NCBI GenBank assembly: GCA_038659295.1 | Contig: JASNGC010000001.1 | Location: 496,001-560,000 of the forward strand | DNA: 64,000 bases | Reading direction: 5' to 3' | DNA from: Enterocytospora artemiae | Lineage: Eukaryota; Microsporidia | Shown: piece by piece, positions 52,351 to 61,216 of the stretch | Position numbering within the stretch: position 1 is the first letter of the stretch | How the letters are laid out: each line of letters opens with the position of its first letter | Notes under the pieces: generated by a model | Databases searched by the model: none | The model's input: the letters and a program-made list of their open reading frames with translations, nothing else | Told to the model about the DNA's origin: nothing | Made by a program: the position numbers and the translations under genes

Positions 52351-53127
52351 ATGAGGAGTTTGTTTTTGATCGAGAGTTTGATCATTTTTTATAGTTCTAA
52401 ATCCATGAATTTTCATTTGGCTGCTATTAATCTACTTCCAACCAATTGTTCACAGATTGGTGCCAATACATATGAGCCCAGTAATTTAGCAAAAATGATC
52501 CTGAACAAACCACTTTTCATTAAAAAGGCCTTTTTGTACAAAATGAATGAAGATAACAATCTAAACGGCTTTATTCCAGTCAGACCTTTAACGGATTTTA
52601 TACTTCCAAGAAATTACTCCGAAATGAAAATGATTCACGAAAAACTTGGTGAGGGCCAGACATTCGACTATATTAGTAAGAAAGCACCATCATATGTTGG
52701 AGTGCTTGAGGTAAAGCAGTTAATGGAAGAATTCGACCGACAAAGAGTCGAAACTGAGAAAGATTATATATCCAGAAATCCTTCTGTGAATAGCCAGTCA
52801 TCAGGCCTTACATTTTTAAGGAATAAATATACAAAGCCTGAAAAGACCAAACTAGATATCCTCAGAAAACATCTTTACCAAAAAATTTATACTATCTCTT
52901 TGAATGATGTGGATTTAGATGAAAAGGAAGTGTATGCAATAAAATACTCAACCGAGGACCCAGGCCAGAACCAAAAAGAATTTTTCTCCACACAATTTAT
53001 TTCAAAAAATGGTCAAATATTCCAGAATGAACCCTATAGCGGTTATGCCACTTCTTGGTGGTTAATTCCCTCCACCATAATTGGAATAGTAATGCTCGTG
53101 GGTTTGGTAGCATTTCCATATGAATAA
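52351..53127 (+). CDS. Single-pass secretory-pathway membrane protein, unknown
   Basis: A 258-residue protein with an N-terminal signal-like segment (MRSLFLIESLIIFYSS), a hydrophilic ectodomain of about 200 residues, and one membrane helix near the C-terminus (WWLIPSTIIGIVMLVGLVAF) with a three-residue tail (PYE). The layout is type I. The middle has an acidic/basic helix (LMEEFDRQRVETEKDY) but no family is recognised. An earlier in-frame ATG at 52315 is possible. AATAAA overlaps the stop. Confidence 0.65.
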   Translation: MRSLFLIESLIIFYSSKSMNFHLAAINLLPTNCSQIGANTYEPSNLAKMILNKPLFIKKAFLYKMNEDNNLNGFIPVRPLTDFILPRNYSEMKMIHEKLGEGQTFDYISKKAPSYVGVLEVKQLMEEFDRQRVETEKDYISRNPSVNSQSSGLTFLRNKYTKPEKTKLDILRKHLYQKIYTISLNDVDLDEKEVYAIKYSTEDPGQNQKEFFSTQFISKNGQIFQNEPYSGYATSWWLIPSTIIGIVMLVGLVAFPYE

Positions 53128-53224
53128 ATACCAAAAACTCGTCTTCTTGAGTTTATTTTATACTTTCAACAAATTTAAGATTTATTTCATCATAATAGAT
53201 ATCACACTTGGGTAAATTTGTTAG

Positions 53225-53497
53225 TTATCCATGAAACATCTCCCTTTCAAACCTCTCAATATCCCGCTCCTGAAACACACATACGAGAATCAATGAACAT
53301 GAAAAGCATCTCGCAATGTTTTCTCCACTTTTCATCTCCTCGATATTTATTTCAAACTGGTCTCCACATGGACATGGATATGTGAAAGTACCGGTTGATC
53401 TGTTGAATTCAAAATCACAAACGTCAATTTCGTCATAATAGCTAACAAAATCATCCTCTCTAAAATATTTTGAGTAGTCTGTTCTGAACTCTGACAT
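53225..53497 (-). CDS. DPH3: DPH3/KTI11, CSL-type zinc protein
   Basis: A 90-residue protein of the DPH3 (Kti11) family, a CSL zinc-finger protein. 'YPCPCGDQFEI' and 'ARCFSCSLILVCVF' carry the four zinc cysteines C42, C44, C64 and C67. It donates electrons in diphthamide synthesis on eEF2 and also supports Elongator-dependent tRNA wobble modification, which Trm9 (10.2 kb) completes. It has an extra N-terminal segment of about 18 residues. The ATG follows TTTTCGGCCCTGT. Confidence 0.95.
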   Translation of the reverse strand: MSEFRTDYSKYFREDDFVSYYDEIDVCDFEFNRSTGTFTYPCPCGDQFEINIEEMKSGENIARCFSCSLILVCVFQERDIERFEREMFHG

Positions 53498-53677
53498 ACA
53501 GGGCCGAAAAAACTTAAGAATGACAAATATACATCAATAAAAAATGGAGAAGAGAAATAAATAAACAAGATAGCGATAACGTTAATGAAAAAGTATTCAA
53601 AAACTAATGACCACCAAATACAACCTGGCTGCATCTGAAGGCAGAAGTGGAACATTGTGATTTTGTTTCTTCCCCTC

Positions 53678-54295
53678 ATGGAAACAAATTCTGAGAATAT
53701 TTTATTGGACACCGATAAGTATGATCGCCAGATCAGATTATTTGGCTTGCATACACAAAAAACGTTGCAAGATTGTTCTGTAACCATCTTGGGTGCTGCT
53801 AATTTAACATCTGCTGAAGTTTTGAAAAATACGGTGTTGTTGGGCGTAAAGGATATTCGAGTAGCATATGGAATTATTAAAGAATGTAAACGAATTGTTC
53901 CAGATGATCTGAAGGAGATCAATGAACATGTGAATATACAAATTCTTGACGACATCAGCGATAATTCTGGTGAAGTTATTTCAGCCACTTATAATGACAT
54001 CCAGATAGATAACAAAACATCAGAAACCGGGGAAGATCCCAATGAACCAAGCTATTTTACATTTGTAGTTGATCAAATGTATAGGCCAGAGACTGATTTT
54101 TATTCGATTTGCACAAAATGTAAGTTCATAAAAAAGAATTCACCATGTCACGGATTAAGCAAAGAAGTGTGTAGGATGAAGGATGAAACTACATCACCAG
54201 AAGTATACTGTCTCTTGGGATCAATTGCCGTACAGGAATTTCTGAAACATATTCAGAAAAGAGAATCTATTTTAGAATACAAATTAAATTTTTAA
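53678..54295 (+). CDS. AOS1: AOS1-like SUMO E1 subunit (short)
   Basis: A 205-residue ThiF-fold protein. 'DKYDRQIRLFGLHTQKTLQDCSVTILGA' is the typical start of the Aos1/Ula1/E1 N-half, with 'KNTVLLGVKDIRV' following. The Gly-rich nucleotide motif is changed (GAANLTSAE). There is no catalytic cysteine, as expected for this half. At 205 residues it is well short of yeast Aos1 (347), lacking much of the middle. Uba3/Ula1 or a UBA-like partner could be an alternative reading. The ATG at 53678 follows TTCCCCTC. Confidence 0.75.
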   Translation: METNSENILLDTDKYDRQIRLFGLHTQKTLQDCSVTILGAANLTSAEVLKNTVLLGVKDIRVAYGIIKECKRIVPDDLKEINEHVNIQILDDISDNSGEVISATYNDIQIDNKTSETGEDPNEPSYFTFVVDQMYRPETDFYSICTKCKFIKKNSPCHGLSKEVCRMKDETTSPEVYCLLGSIAVQEFLKHIQKRESILEYKLNF

Positions 54296-54580
54296 TCGGT
54301 AAGTAGAGCACTTTTCCATGATATCCTGAGAATTTCAGAATAATCTATCCGAGCTCTTCAGCCAGAAGATTTGTCTTTAAAACACAAACTAACAACAGCA
54401 ATTTTTAATGTATGATTGAACTTCTATCTTGTTACAATAGTTTTGAAATGCTAAAAATCTTACTCTTTCAATCTAAAACCTCAATAAACTAATGGGAAAA
54501 GCATTGAGTATATAGAACACCCACCTCTAACTTGTGAAGATTACATATCCTAGAAATAAATACCCAAACATTATAGAAAT

Positions 54581-55702
54581 TTATTTGACTCCAGTAACTA
54601 TATACACACCACCGTCCCTGCACAACCTTCTCACCACTTCCATATTGAATAGATCCATCAACTCACTCCCTTCAACCCTTCTCAAATCAAATCCCCCATT
54701 CAAAATGCTAACTCTGGCAAATTTGATTGTCTGAGATTTGGAAAAAAAATCAAATGGTGCAATCAGTGGAACAATATCTGGAAATTCCATCAAGTCTATC
54801 TTATACTTCAATACACCCTCTTCTACCAAAATATTTAAAATTGAGTCGATCATTTTAGTTCCGAATTCCTCTTTGTTTCTTGTTCTCATAGATTTGTTGA
54901 ATGCAGACCTTACAGACTCTAAAATATCGTTCCTCCTGAAGTAAACAGTTTCTACTGTCGTTCCAATCTCCTCAATTTCAAAATAAATCAGGTGGCAATG
55001 ATTCAATCTATCAATTTTATAGATGATTCCATCATAATTAAATCCATCAACACAACTTAAAACATTTGGGTTTCTTCTATTCCATCTCAAATGGCTATAT
55101 ATCACTCTCTGAACATCTTCGTACTTTTCTGCAAATCCATCTCTCAGGCTTTTTAGAATCCAAGTAGAATCTCTAGTAGATTTTCTATGCCTTTGATTGG
55201 AAGTTAAGGTATTGCCAAATATACTTATATTACCAGAAGAATCAATGTTATCCATTACAAGTTCTTTAATTTCCAGGAATGATTTGTAAACATTGTTATT
55301 CAGGAATGGCACTATTGTTATTTTGGTAAAATATTTTGTACATCTTGAAATGGCCGTTGCTATTTGATCATTTTCAGGCAGATTTTCAGATAGAATAAAA
55401 TAGGTCTTTTTAGGATCTACTTTTAATGAAATATAGAAGTTACCAAAAAAGTTTACATATATGATTCCATATTTCCTGTCTCCCAAAAGCTTGTTGAATA
55501 TCTTATAATTACAATCTCTCTCCACAAACAGTCCAACATCCTTTCGTATACATCCAATAAGTGAAAGGTACTCCACAGAAATCTTTTTCTCAATGAGAGA
55601 GTTCAGGCGGGTTTGAAACTTATGGATCTTGAATTGATAGAATGATTCGTATATCAGGAGAACAGATGTTATATGTTTGAAACAACTCTTAACCAGGTGC
55701 AT
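54581..55702 (-). CDS. Hypothetical protein
   Basis: A 373-residue, AT-rich gene product that I do not recognise. It has beta-rich parts ('YGIIYVNFFGNFYISLKVD', 'IYKIDRLNHCHLIYFEIEE') and a helical, winged-helix-like end ('DSILNILVEEGVLKYKIDL'). No membrane span or signal peptide is evident. It converges with AOS1 over about 285 bases. Confidence 0.65.
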   Translation of the reverse strand: MHLVKSCFKHITSVLLIYESFYQFKIHKFQTRLNSLIEKKISVEYLSLIGCIRKDVGLFVERDCNYKIFNKLLGDRKYGIIYVNFFGNFYISLKVDPKKTYFILSENLPENDQIATAISRCTKYFTKITIVPFLNNNVYKSFLEIKELVMDNIDSSGNISIFGNTLTSNQRHRKSTRDSTWILKSLRDGFAEKYEDVQRVIYSHLRWNRRNPNVLSCVDGFNYDGIIYKIDRLNHCHLIYFEIEEIGTTVETVYFRRNDILESVRSAFNKSMRTRNKEEFGTKMIDSILNILVEEGVLKYKIDLMEFPDIVPLIAPFDFFSKSQTIKFARVSILNGGFDLRRVEGSELMDLFNMEVVRRLCRDGGVYIVTGVK

Positions 55703-55893
55703 TTATACAATAGGGATAAAAACATTGGCCTTAAGGAAGTGTCTGGACAAGTATGTAAAGAGTCCTAGTAGTCATAAAACATACAGGGAAGAAAATCCTT
55801 TGAGATATTTTGCATGTAATTTCAAACAGAATATATTTATGAGGATATTATGCTGAGTTTTTAAGTAAAACAATTCAAACATAAACTAATTGT

Positions 55894-56646
55894 TTATTTT
55901 TCAGTTTCTTTACTTTCGGTCCATTCATAAAGTGGTACAAAACTCTCAAAGAATCCACAATCTGCAAATAAATTTGGCCAAATCCACAGTTGCTCCTTCA
56001 GTCCAAGAGTACACACAAACACCACAAGTCTCACCAACTCAGCAACCCCCAAAAATATTAAAAATCCCAATAGAGGATATCTTGAGTAGTAAATTACCTT
56101 TCTGTGCCATCCAGGTAAAATCTTGAACATAAGCAATATTATTCCACACGTAATCAGAATACCAAGGAGAATAAGGTTAATTTTAGTGTTATCTTCCTTA
56201 TCCCAAAAAAATAAATCTGAAGGCAGCAATGTATTGGTAGGGTTGATATCTACCAGTTTACCTTCCTTGTTTATAAACTTGACTTTATAGATGATGTTCT
56301 CCTCAATAAGAGTGTTCAGGCCCCATTTTATCTGTGGAGTATCAAAGCCGGCTTCAGCCAGCAGTTTAATAGAATCTGTAGCTGTGAATACATTCACTCT
56401 ACGTGAACTTCTTAAATTCATCTCCTCACAGGAACACTTTCTAAGAATTCTCTCAAACCGTTTCAATAATTGGATTTTATCCTCATCGTTTATCCCCTCA
56501 TCCAACTTCTCACTCTCTTTAGAATTTGTCCTCTGGATGGTTTTGTTCGCTGTCTCAAGATTTTCCTTTGAACTGGAGGACTGTTCACACACACTTCCTC
56601 TTGAATTATTAACTTTTGGTTTCTCAGAATTTATTTTCTGTGCCAT
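55894..56646 (-). CDS. SEC62: SEC62 translocon subunit
   Basis: A 250-residue protein: a basic, low-complexity N-terminus, a winged-helix-like part, two membrane helices (about 160-180 and 195-220), and a C-terminal loop. 'FFWDKED' before the first helix and 'LWIWPNLFADCGFFESFVPLYEW' after the second match Sec62 patterns. Sec62 with Sec63 drives post-translational import into the ER. The ATG at 56646 follows CAACCCTAAA; the frame opens upstream to 56667. AATAAA overlaps the stop. Confidence 0.9.
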   Translation of the reverse strand: MAQKINSEKPKVNNSRGSVCEQSSSSKENLETANKTIQRTNSKESEKLDEGINDEDKIQLLKRFERILRKCSCEEMNLRSSRRVNVFTATDSIKLLAEAGFDTPQIKWGLNTLIEENIIYKVKFINKEGKLVDINPTNTLLPSDLFFWDKEDNTKINLILLGILITCGIILLMFKILPGWHRKVIYYSRYPLLGFLIFLGVAELVRLVVFVCTLGLKEQLWIWPNLFADCGFFESFVPLYEWTESKETEK

Positions 56647-56851
56647 TTTAGGGTTGTTTGTGGTCAAAAAATATAGGTAACAAATCCAGAGAGGAAATTT
56701 GGTGTCAGAATAGTTGATGGTATCGACGATGAGTAAGTGCTTGCTTGGCGGTAGGCATGACAGTCATATTCAACATAATATGGTATTGATGATAGGAAAT
56801 CATGCCAGAGTTATTTATTGAAATTGATCTAAAAAACCCCACTTTCAAAGA

Positions 56852-57175
56852 ATGATTATTTATAAGACTGAGTTGGACGTTCCACATGACGAAAAATATG
56901 AGGAAATATTCCATGAGAATAAAAAGTATTTTATGGTTAGAAATAATAAGAGGATTCAGCCAGATAGAAAATACCATAATAAAGATAATAGGTATCTGCA
57001 GAAACAATTGAATCATAGATTGAATATTTTAAGTAATTTTAGTAAAAAACACAATGATTTAGAAGATACTACAAGAGAATACTTGGAGTTGATACCGGTA
57101 GCGATTGGAATACTAAGAGATGAATTTGGTATGAATATTGAGAGTGCGATGTTTGATTATCTATTTGATTTGTAA
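56852..57175 (+). CDS. Hypothetical small protein
   Basis: A 107-residue, basic and helical protein that I do not recognise. Residues 60-107 form one amphipathic helical region (ILSNFSKKHNDLEDTT, then YLELIPVAIGILRDEF). The ATG lies after CCCCACTTTCAAAGA, with a C-run 14 bases upstream, which supports a real gene. Confidence 0.55.
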   Translation: MIIYKTELDVPHDEKYEEIFHENKKYFMVRNNKRIQPDRKYHNKDNRYLQKQLNHRLNILSNFSKKHNDLEDTTREYLELIPVAIGILRDEFGMNIESAMFDYLFDL

Positions 57176-57327
57176 TATCCATAATCTAAATTATTTTAAA
57201 TTGTGTAGAATTCAAAATAGGCATGGATCGATGCTTCGAATTGATTAAATTCTGCTCCCAATGAAATTATGCCAAGTTAATTGAATAACAGGATTTTTCC
57301 TAATTCTCATTAATGGTGGCCCATTTT

Positions 57328-57834
57328 ATGAAGTTACAACAGTTTAGAATTCTCTCTCTCAAACAATTTAAGCACCATCTCCTGAGTTTTAAAACAAAGA
57401 CAAGCTCTGAAGAGGAGCTTTACAACAAACTTACCGAACTGCACAGGGCATATCTAGTTTATAAGAATGCCATGGAAATAAAAACAATAAATCAGATTAA
57501 AGGTTGCAATACTGACGAAATATTGTTTGTGTCTGTAGATGGTAAAATAGTTACTGTAGAAAACCATCCTATTTTGGATTCCAAATTTAGTAATTTAAGA
57601 TGCCATCAAATTCAAGAGGGATCCCATGATAATTCAGTGGAGCTTCAGGTAGAAAGGAACGACAACACTATAATGGAGACCAGCATTATGTATTTTGAGT
57701 ATAAAAATCGTGCATGTGATTTGTGTGGGAAGTATTTTACGGATTTATTCTACGATGTCCCACTTGAAAGAAGAAGAGAGGACGATTTCTATCTGGCATA
57801 TCATGGCGAGTGCAGTGAACTACTGAGAAACTAG
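57328..57834 (+). CDS. Med27-like mediator subunit candidate
   Basis: A 168-residue protein. The last 45 residues resemble the end of Mediator subunit Med27 (Pmc3 in fission yeast): 'CDLCGKYF' followed by 'LAYHGEC', as in the Med27 pattern 'CxxCGKxLxxG...FHxxC', a C2-HC zinc-like motif. The N-terminal part is a long helix (about 1-45) that fits a mediator helical bundle. The match rests on a short motif. I chose the ATG at 57328, which follows GGCCCATTTT; an earlier ATG lies at 57313. Confidence 0.45.
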   Translation: MKLQQFRILSLKQFKHHLLSFKTKTSSEEELYNKLTELHRAYLVYKNAMEIKTINQIKGCNTDEILFVSVDGKIVTVENHPILDSKFSNLRCHQIQEGSHDNSVELQVERNDNTIMETSIMYFEYKNRACDLCGKYFTDLFYDVPLERRREDDFYLAYHGECSELLRN

Positions 57835-58132
57835 AAGTTGAATATAGGTTATGATGGTTCTAGAGGAGAATCTGGAATATTAAATCATATAGATGAAGGT
57901 GTTTCTTTGCATGGAGTCGACAAAAAGCTAAGTAATCATGTACTTTTCAAGCTCTTAAATAAAAAATTAACATTAACCATATTTTTTATATTTCAATAGC
58001 ATATTCAGAATTAGTGTTTAATAAAAAGACTGTGTTCTGTATCTATTTTAATATATTATTTACAAATTGTTGTGATTGGGTTTGATATTCGATAATATCT
58101 GAAAAGGATACACTATAGATTTTATTTTCCAT

Positions 58133-59378
58133 TTAATTGTTTATCGAACGAAATTGATACAATAATAAGGCACTCATGACACAACTAATAATTCCTATTA
58201 TCAAGGCCAAATACGAACTTATTTTCTGTGAGGGTTTTGAGTATACCCATTTTGGAGGTGGATCAAAACTACATACACCTTCCATACGCACAATCATATC
58301 TGCCATCTCCGCATTTTTCTTTTGTAGAATATCTATAGTACTCATATAAGAAGAAATATCTGCTGAATTGGTCTTGATTTTTTGTATGTCTAATTGATCA
58401 ATATCTGTGATTGGCCCATGAATTGAAGGTCTAAATTGATATATTCCAACTAATTGATTTACTTTGTTTACACCCACATAAACTTCAAAGGCAATAGATA
58501 ATATTTTATCTAGGTATATTTCACTCAGAACATAGTCAATAATAAATTCAAATCCTTCGGATGATTCGTAGAGATTACACAATTCTTCATCTATCTTAAT
58601 TTTGTTCTCTATGTATTCTCTAGCTTTTTCAATAGCCATAGATGTTTCTTTATTGTAATTGTTGACTTGACCAAGGCTCCACCAAGCTCTATCTTTTTCG
58701 AAATGAAATGTATTTTTATCGTCTATAAACTGCTTGAGGGGTAGCAATTTTAGATTAGAAGATGAAGGAGAGTCCTTTTCTAAGTTTTTAAAAATATAGT
58801 TGTCAGGTCTTTTTTCAAAGGTAGCTACGTAAAGATCTCCTTTATCATCAAAAACATCGATGCTTGATTCAATTGTAGACAACCCCGCACAGATCACTTT
58901 ACCATCACATACTGATAATGAATAAACCTGATTATTCTTTCCTTGAACTGTAATAAGATTAGATTTGTCCTTAAAGATATCTAATATGCCCGATATCATA
59001 CCATATTTATTCGTTGTATCCACAAAAAATTGTTCAATATATTCTTGCTTGTCCAGGTCATATTCTTCCTTTGTCACTGGGATTACCTCAATACTTTCAA
59101 ACTTCGATTTCCATTTGCCATTCAGCTTTAAGATAATCTTGAGTAAATTCCAGCAATTTGTTCCAAGTGAAATACCAATCATTGAAATAGAGTTGTCATC
59201 CTGTTTGCAATATATCTCCAAAATCATCCTTAAAGACAATTATGCTATTACCTTCTGGATCATACAAAAGTTTTCTAAACATATCAGCGCTATGCCTTGC
59301 TAAGTAATGTTTCGATAGTTGTTCGTGTGTGAGTGTGGTTGAGAATATCGATAGATAGTAAAGTAAGGAGAAAATCAT
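58133..59378 (-). CDS. Type I membrane protein, disrupted by a frameshift near the N-terminus
   Basis: The first frame (59378 to about 59196) encodes 60 residues with a signal peptide (MIFSLLYYLSIFSTTLTH), whose ATG follows GGCCCCTT. It ends at a TGA. The remaining 368 residues continue in the +1 frame (from about 59239 down to 58133) and end with a membrane helix (YLALIIGIISCVMSALLLY). The signal and the membrane helix together make a sensible type I protein of about 415 residues, so one base is probably inserted or a frameshift used in the overlap (59197-59240). The ectodomain has short beta-like repeats ('NQVYSLSVCDGKVICAG', 'DDKGDLYVATFE'). Family unknown. Confidence 0.65.
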
Positions 59379-59448
59379 AAGGGGCCCAGTTTGCTTATTT
59401 AATAATATTGAACCTCCTAATTAAATTACTGAAAGGAGGGCCCCTTAT
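59377..59448. repeat. Inverted repeat, 11-bp arms
   Basis: ATAAGGGGCCC at 59377-59387 is exactly inverted as GGGCCCCTTAT at 59438-59448, a 72-base span with a 50-base loop. A weaker inner pair (CCTCC at 59413-59417, GGAGG at 59435-59439) lies inside. The left arm contains the CCCCTTAT(G) start motif of the minus-strand gene. Confidence 0.85.
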
Positions 59449-59589
59449 TGTTAATAATATCATAGAGTACTGAGGAAATGTGTGGATATGGTTGTTGCTG
59501 CACTATTGTTTCGATGGATATCAAAGTCACAGTAATTGTTCGAGATGGCCATTAACTATTTTAAATATTGCATTTGACCCTTAAACTAT

Positions 59590-60072
59590 ATGATTTCAAT
59601 AACGAAGCATGGCCTAAAATTAATTGTGAGAAAAGTAAGTAACTTAAGCGATATTGAAAGCAGTATTGAAAATATCAAAAACTACCTGAGAAATATAAGG
59701 GGTGCTTGTGAGGATAGAAACACAGAAGAATTTCCAGCAAATGACATAGGACAGACAATAAGAGCCATAAATAGGATTAAAAGGATGGTAGGTATTGGTA
59801 AAAACCAGGAATCGGATAGGACACTGGACCAAATTGGTGATGCAGAATCCGGAGTAATAGATAATGACAATAATATACCTGTTGAAAATTGTAGAAAAGA
59901 AGATAAAATTATCGACAAAGAGTTTTTTGATGAAATCATTAACTCAAACAACATCTATGAGCTGTTCAGAGAGAAGTTTGAGAGCATCCAGGCTGAGAAA
60001 AACAAAATAGACAGAAAAAAAGAGGTTTTTAATTTATTCAGAAAGAAATTGGAGGAAAGAATCTGGAGTTAG
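59590..60072 (+). CDS. Hypothetical coiled-coil protein
   Basis: A 160-residue, very hydrophilic and charged protein. Residues 18-45 and 110-155 are strongly helical with coiled-coil character (EIINSNNIYELFREKF, EKNKIDRKKEVFNLF). No family recognised. The ATG at 59590 follows CCCTTAAACTAT, a start motif spaced further than usual, as for the aquaporin gene. Confidence 0.6.
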   Translation: MISITKHGLKLIVRKVSNLSDIESSIENIKNYLRNIRGACEDRNTEEFPANDIGQTIRAINRIKRMVGIGKNQESDRTLDQIGDAESGVIDNDNNIPVENCRKEDKIIDKEFFDEIINSNNIYELFREKFESIQAEKNKIDRKKEVFNLFRKKLEERIWS

Positions 60073-60366
60073 GCTATCAATTAAAATACCTTCAAATTGT
60101 TGGGAATAACTGATCCAACAACAATTTTGTGACTGGTTTCGAACATTACTTTGTCCAATTATAAACTTTTAGAATATTGAGTGCTTAAGAATGAATATTG
60201 ATGAGTTGGAATTACCATGTACAAAATGTAATGATTGACTGTGCATTAAGGGAATCACTCTAATCATATACGGAAATATTTTTATTTTATTGTTTCATTT
60301 TGGTAAATTGGCACAATTTACTCATCTGGGAAGCACATGTAATGTTCAATCTTTGTTAGGGCTAAA

Positions 60367-60855
60367 ATGTTGAAAGCACTATTACTATTTCTAACTATGT
60401 TAGTGTTTTGTAGCCGTGAGGTGCCAGAAGGATCAATATCTCGTGCTGGATGTAGTGTGAAGGAATCATTTCAGAGTAATGGAAGTGGTTCTGTTTTGTA
60501 CAAAGAAGTAGATGGAAGTTGCTATGATGATGACCATCCACAGAAAACCAAAAAATCAGTGATATTTATACAAGAGTCAAACCTTTCCATGGACAATTAC
60601 AATCCTGGCTTGTTGTTTTTAGGACTTTTGGCCTTTTGTCATGTTTGGATAATACCGGCTGTCATTATATATGCAGTAGTCCCAAAGTCTCAGGGTGTCA
60701 ATATGTTGCACAATTTGATTGCAATTAATATTATATCCATATCGTGTTTGGTTATTGGCTTTTTTACCATAGGTATCTTATTTTGTATACTTGTGGCATG
60801 TATCACAATCCTTTTAAACTTTATTGAGTTAATTAAGGCATTGGTAACTCCATAG
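60367..60855 (+). CDS. Small membrane protein with signal peptide, unknown
   Basis: A 162-residue protein: signal peptide (MLKALLLFLTMLVFC), an ectodomain of about 55 residues with a few cysteines (about 29 and 52), then two or three membrane helices (about 75-98 and 108-155). It is Ile/Leu-rich without polar signature. I do not recognise it. The ATG follows GGGCTAAA, which resembles the G-run variant of start motifs. Confidence 0.6.
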   Translation: MLKALLLFLTMLVFCSREVPEGSISRAGCSVKESFQSNGSGSVLYKEVDGSCYDDDHPQKTKKSVIFIQESNLSMDNYNPGLLFLGLLAFCHVWIIPAVIIYAVVPKSQGVNMLHNLIAINIISISCLVIGFFTIGILFCILVACITILLNFIELIKALVTP

Positions 60856-61216
60856 ACTAGACGGTTGACACAGGTAACGGTGATACTGCTTATAGTAACC
60901 CCTAACCATTATTAATAAAATTTAATATCAAAGATTACAGGTTATTCTTGATAATTGTTATGTTGATTCTTAGCATTGCTCAATAGAAGAAGCATCTCCA
61001 AAAAATTTCTTGCTATGATCCTCATGTGAATGTATTTGTCAGTATTAATAGTAGCATAGCATCGCATGTCTTTTATATTATATTACTTTATTTCTCAAGG
61101 GAATTAAAAAGTTGTTAGGTTTATGTATCAGTTGCCTTCTTAATGCCTGATAGAATTGTATTTAGATATATTATAGTGTATGTATTTCAGACGGATTGTT
61201 TGCCCTTACAAATTCA
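60856..61216. other. Intergenic region, 361 bases
   Basis: AT-rich spacer; nothing recognised except the C-run start motif (CCC near 61200) of the next gene. Confidence 0.4.
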
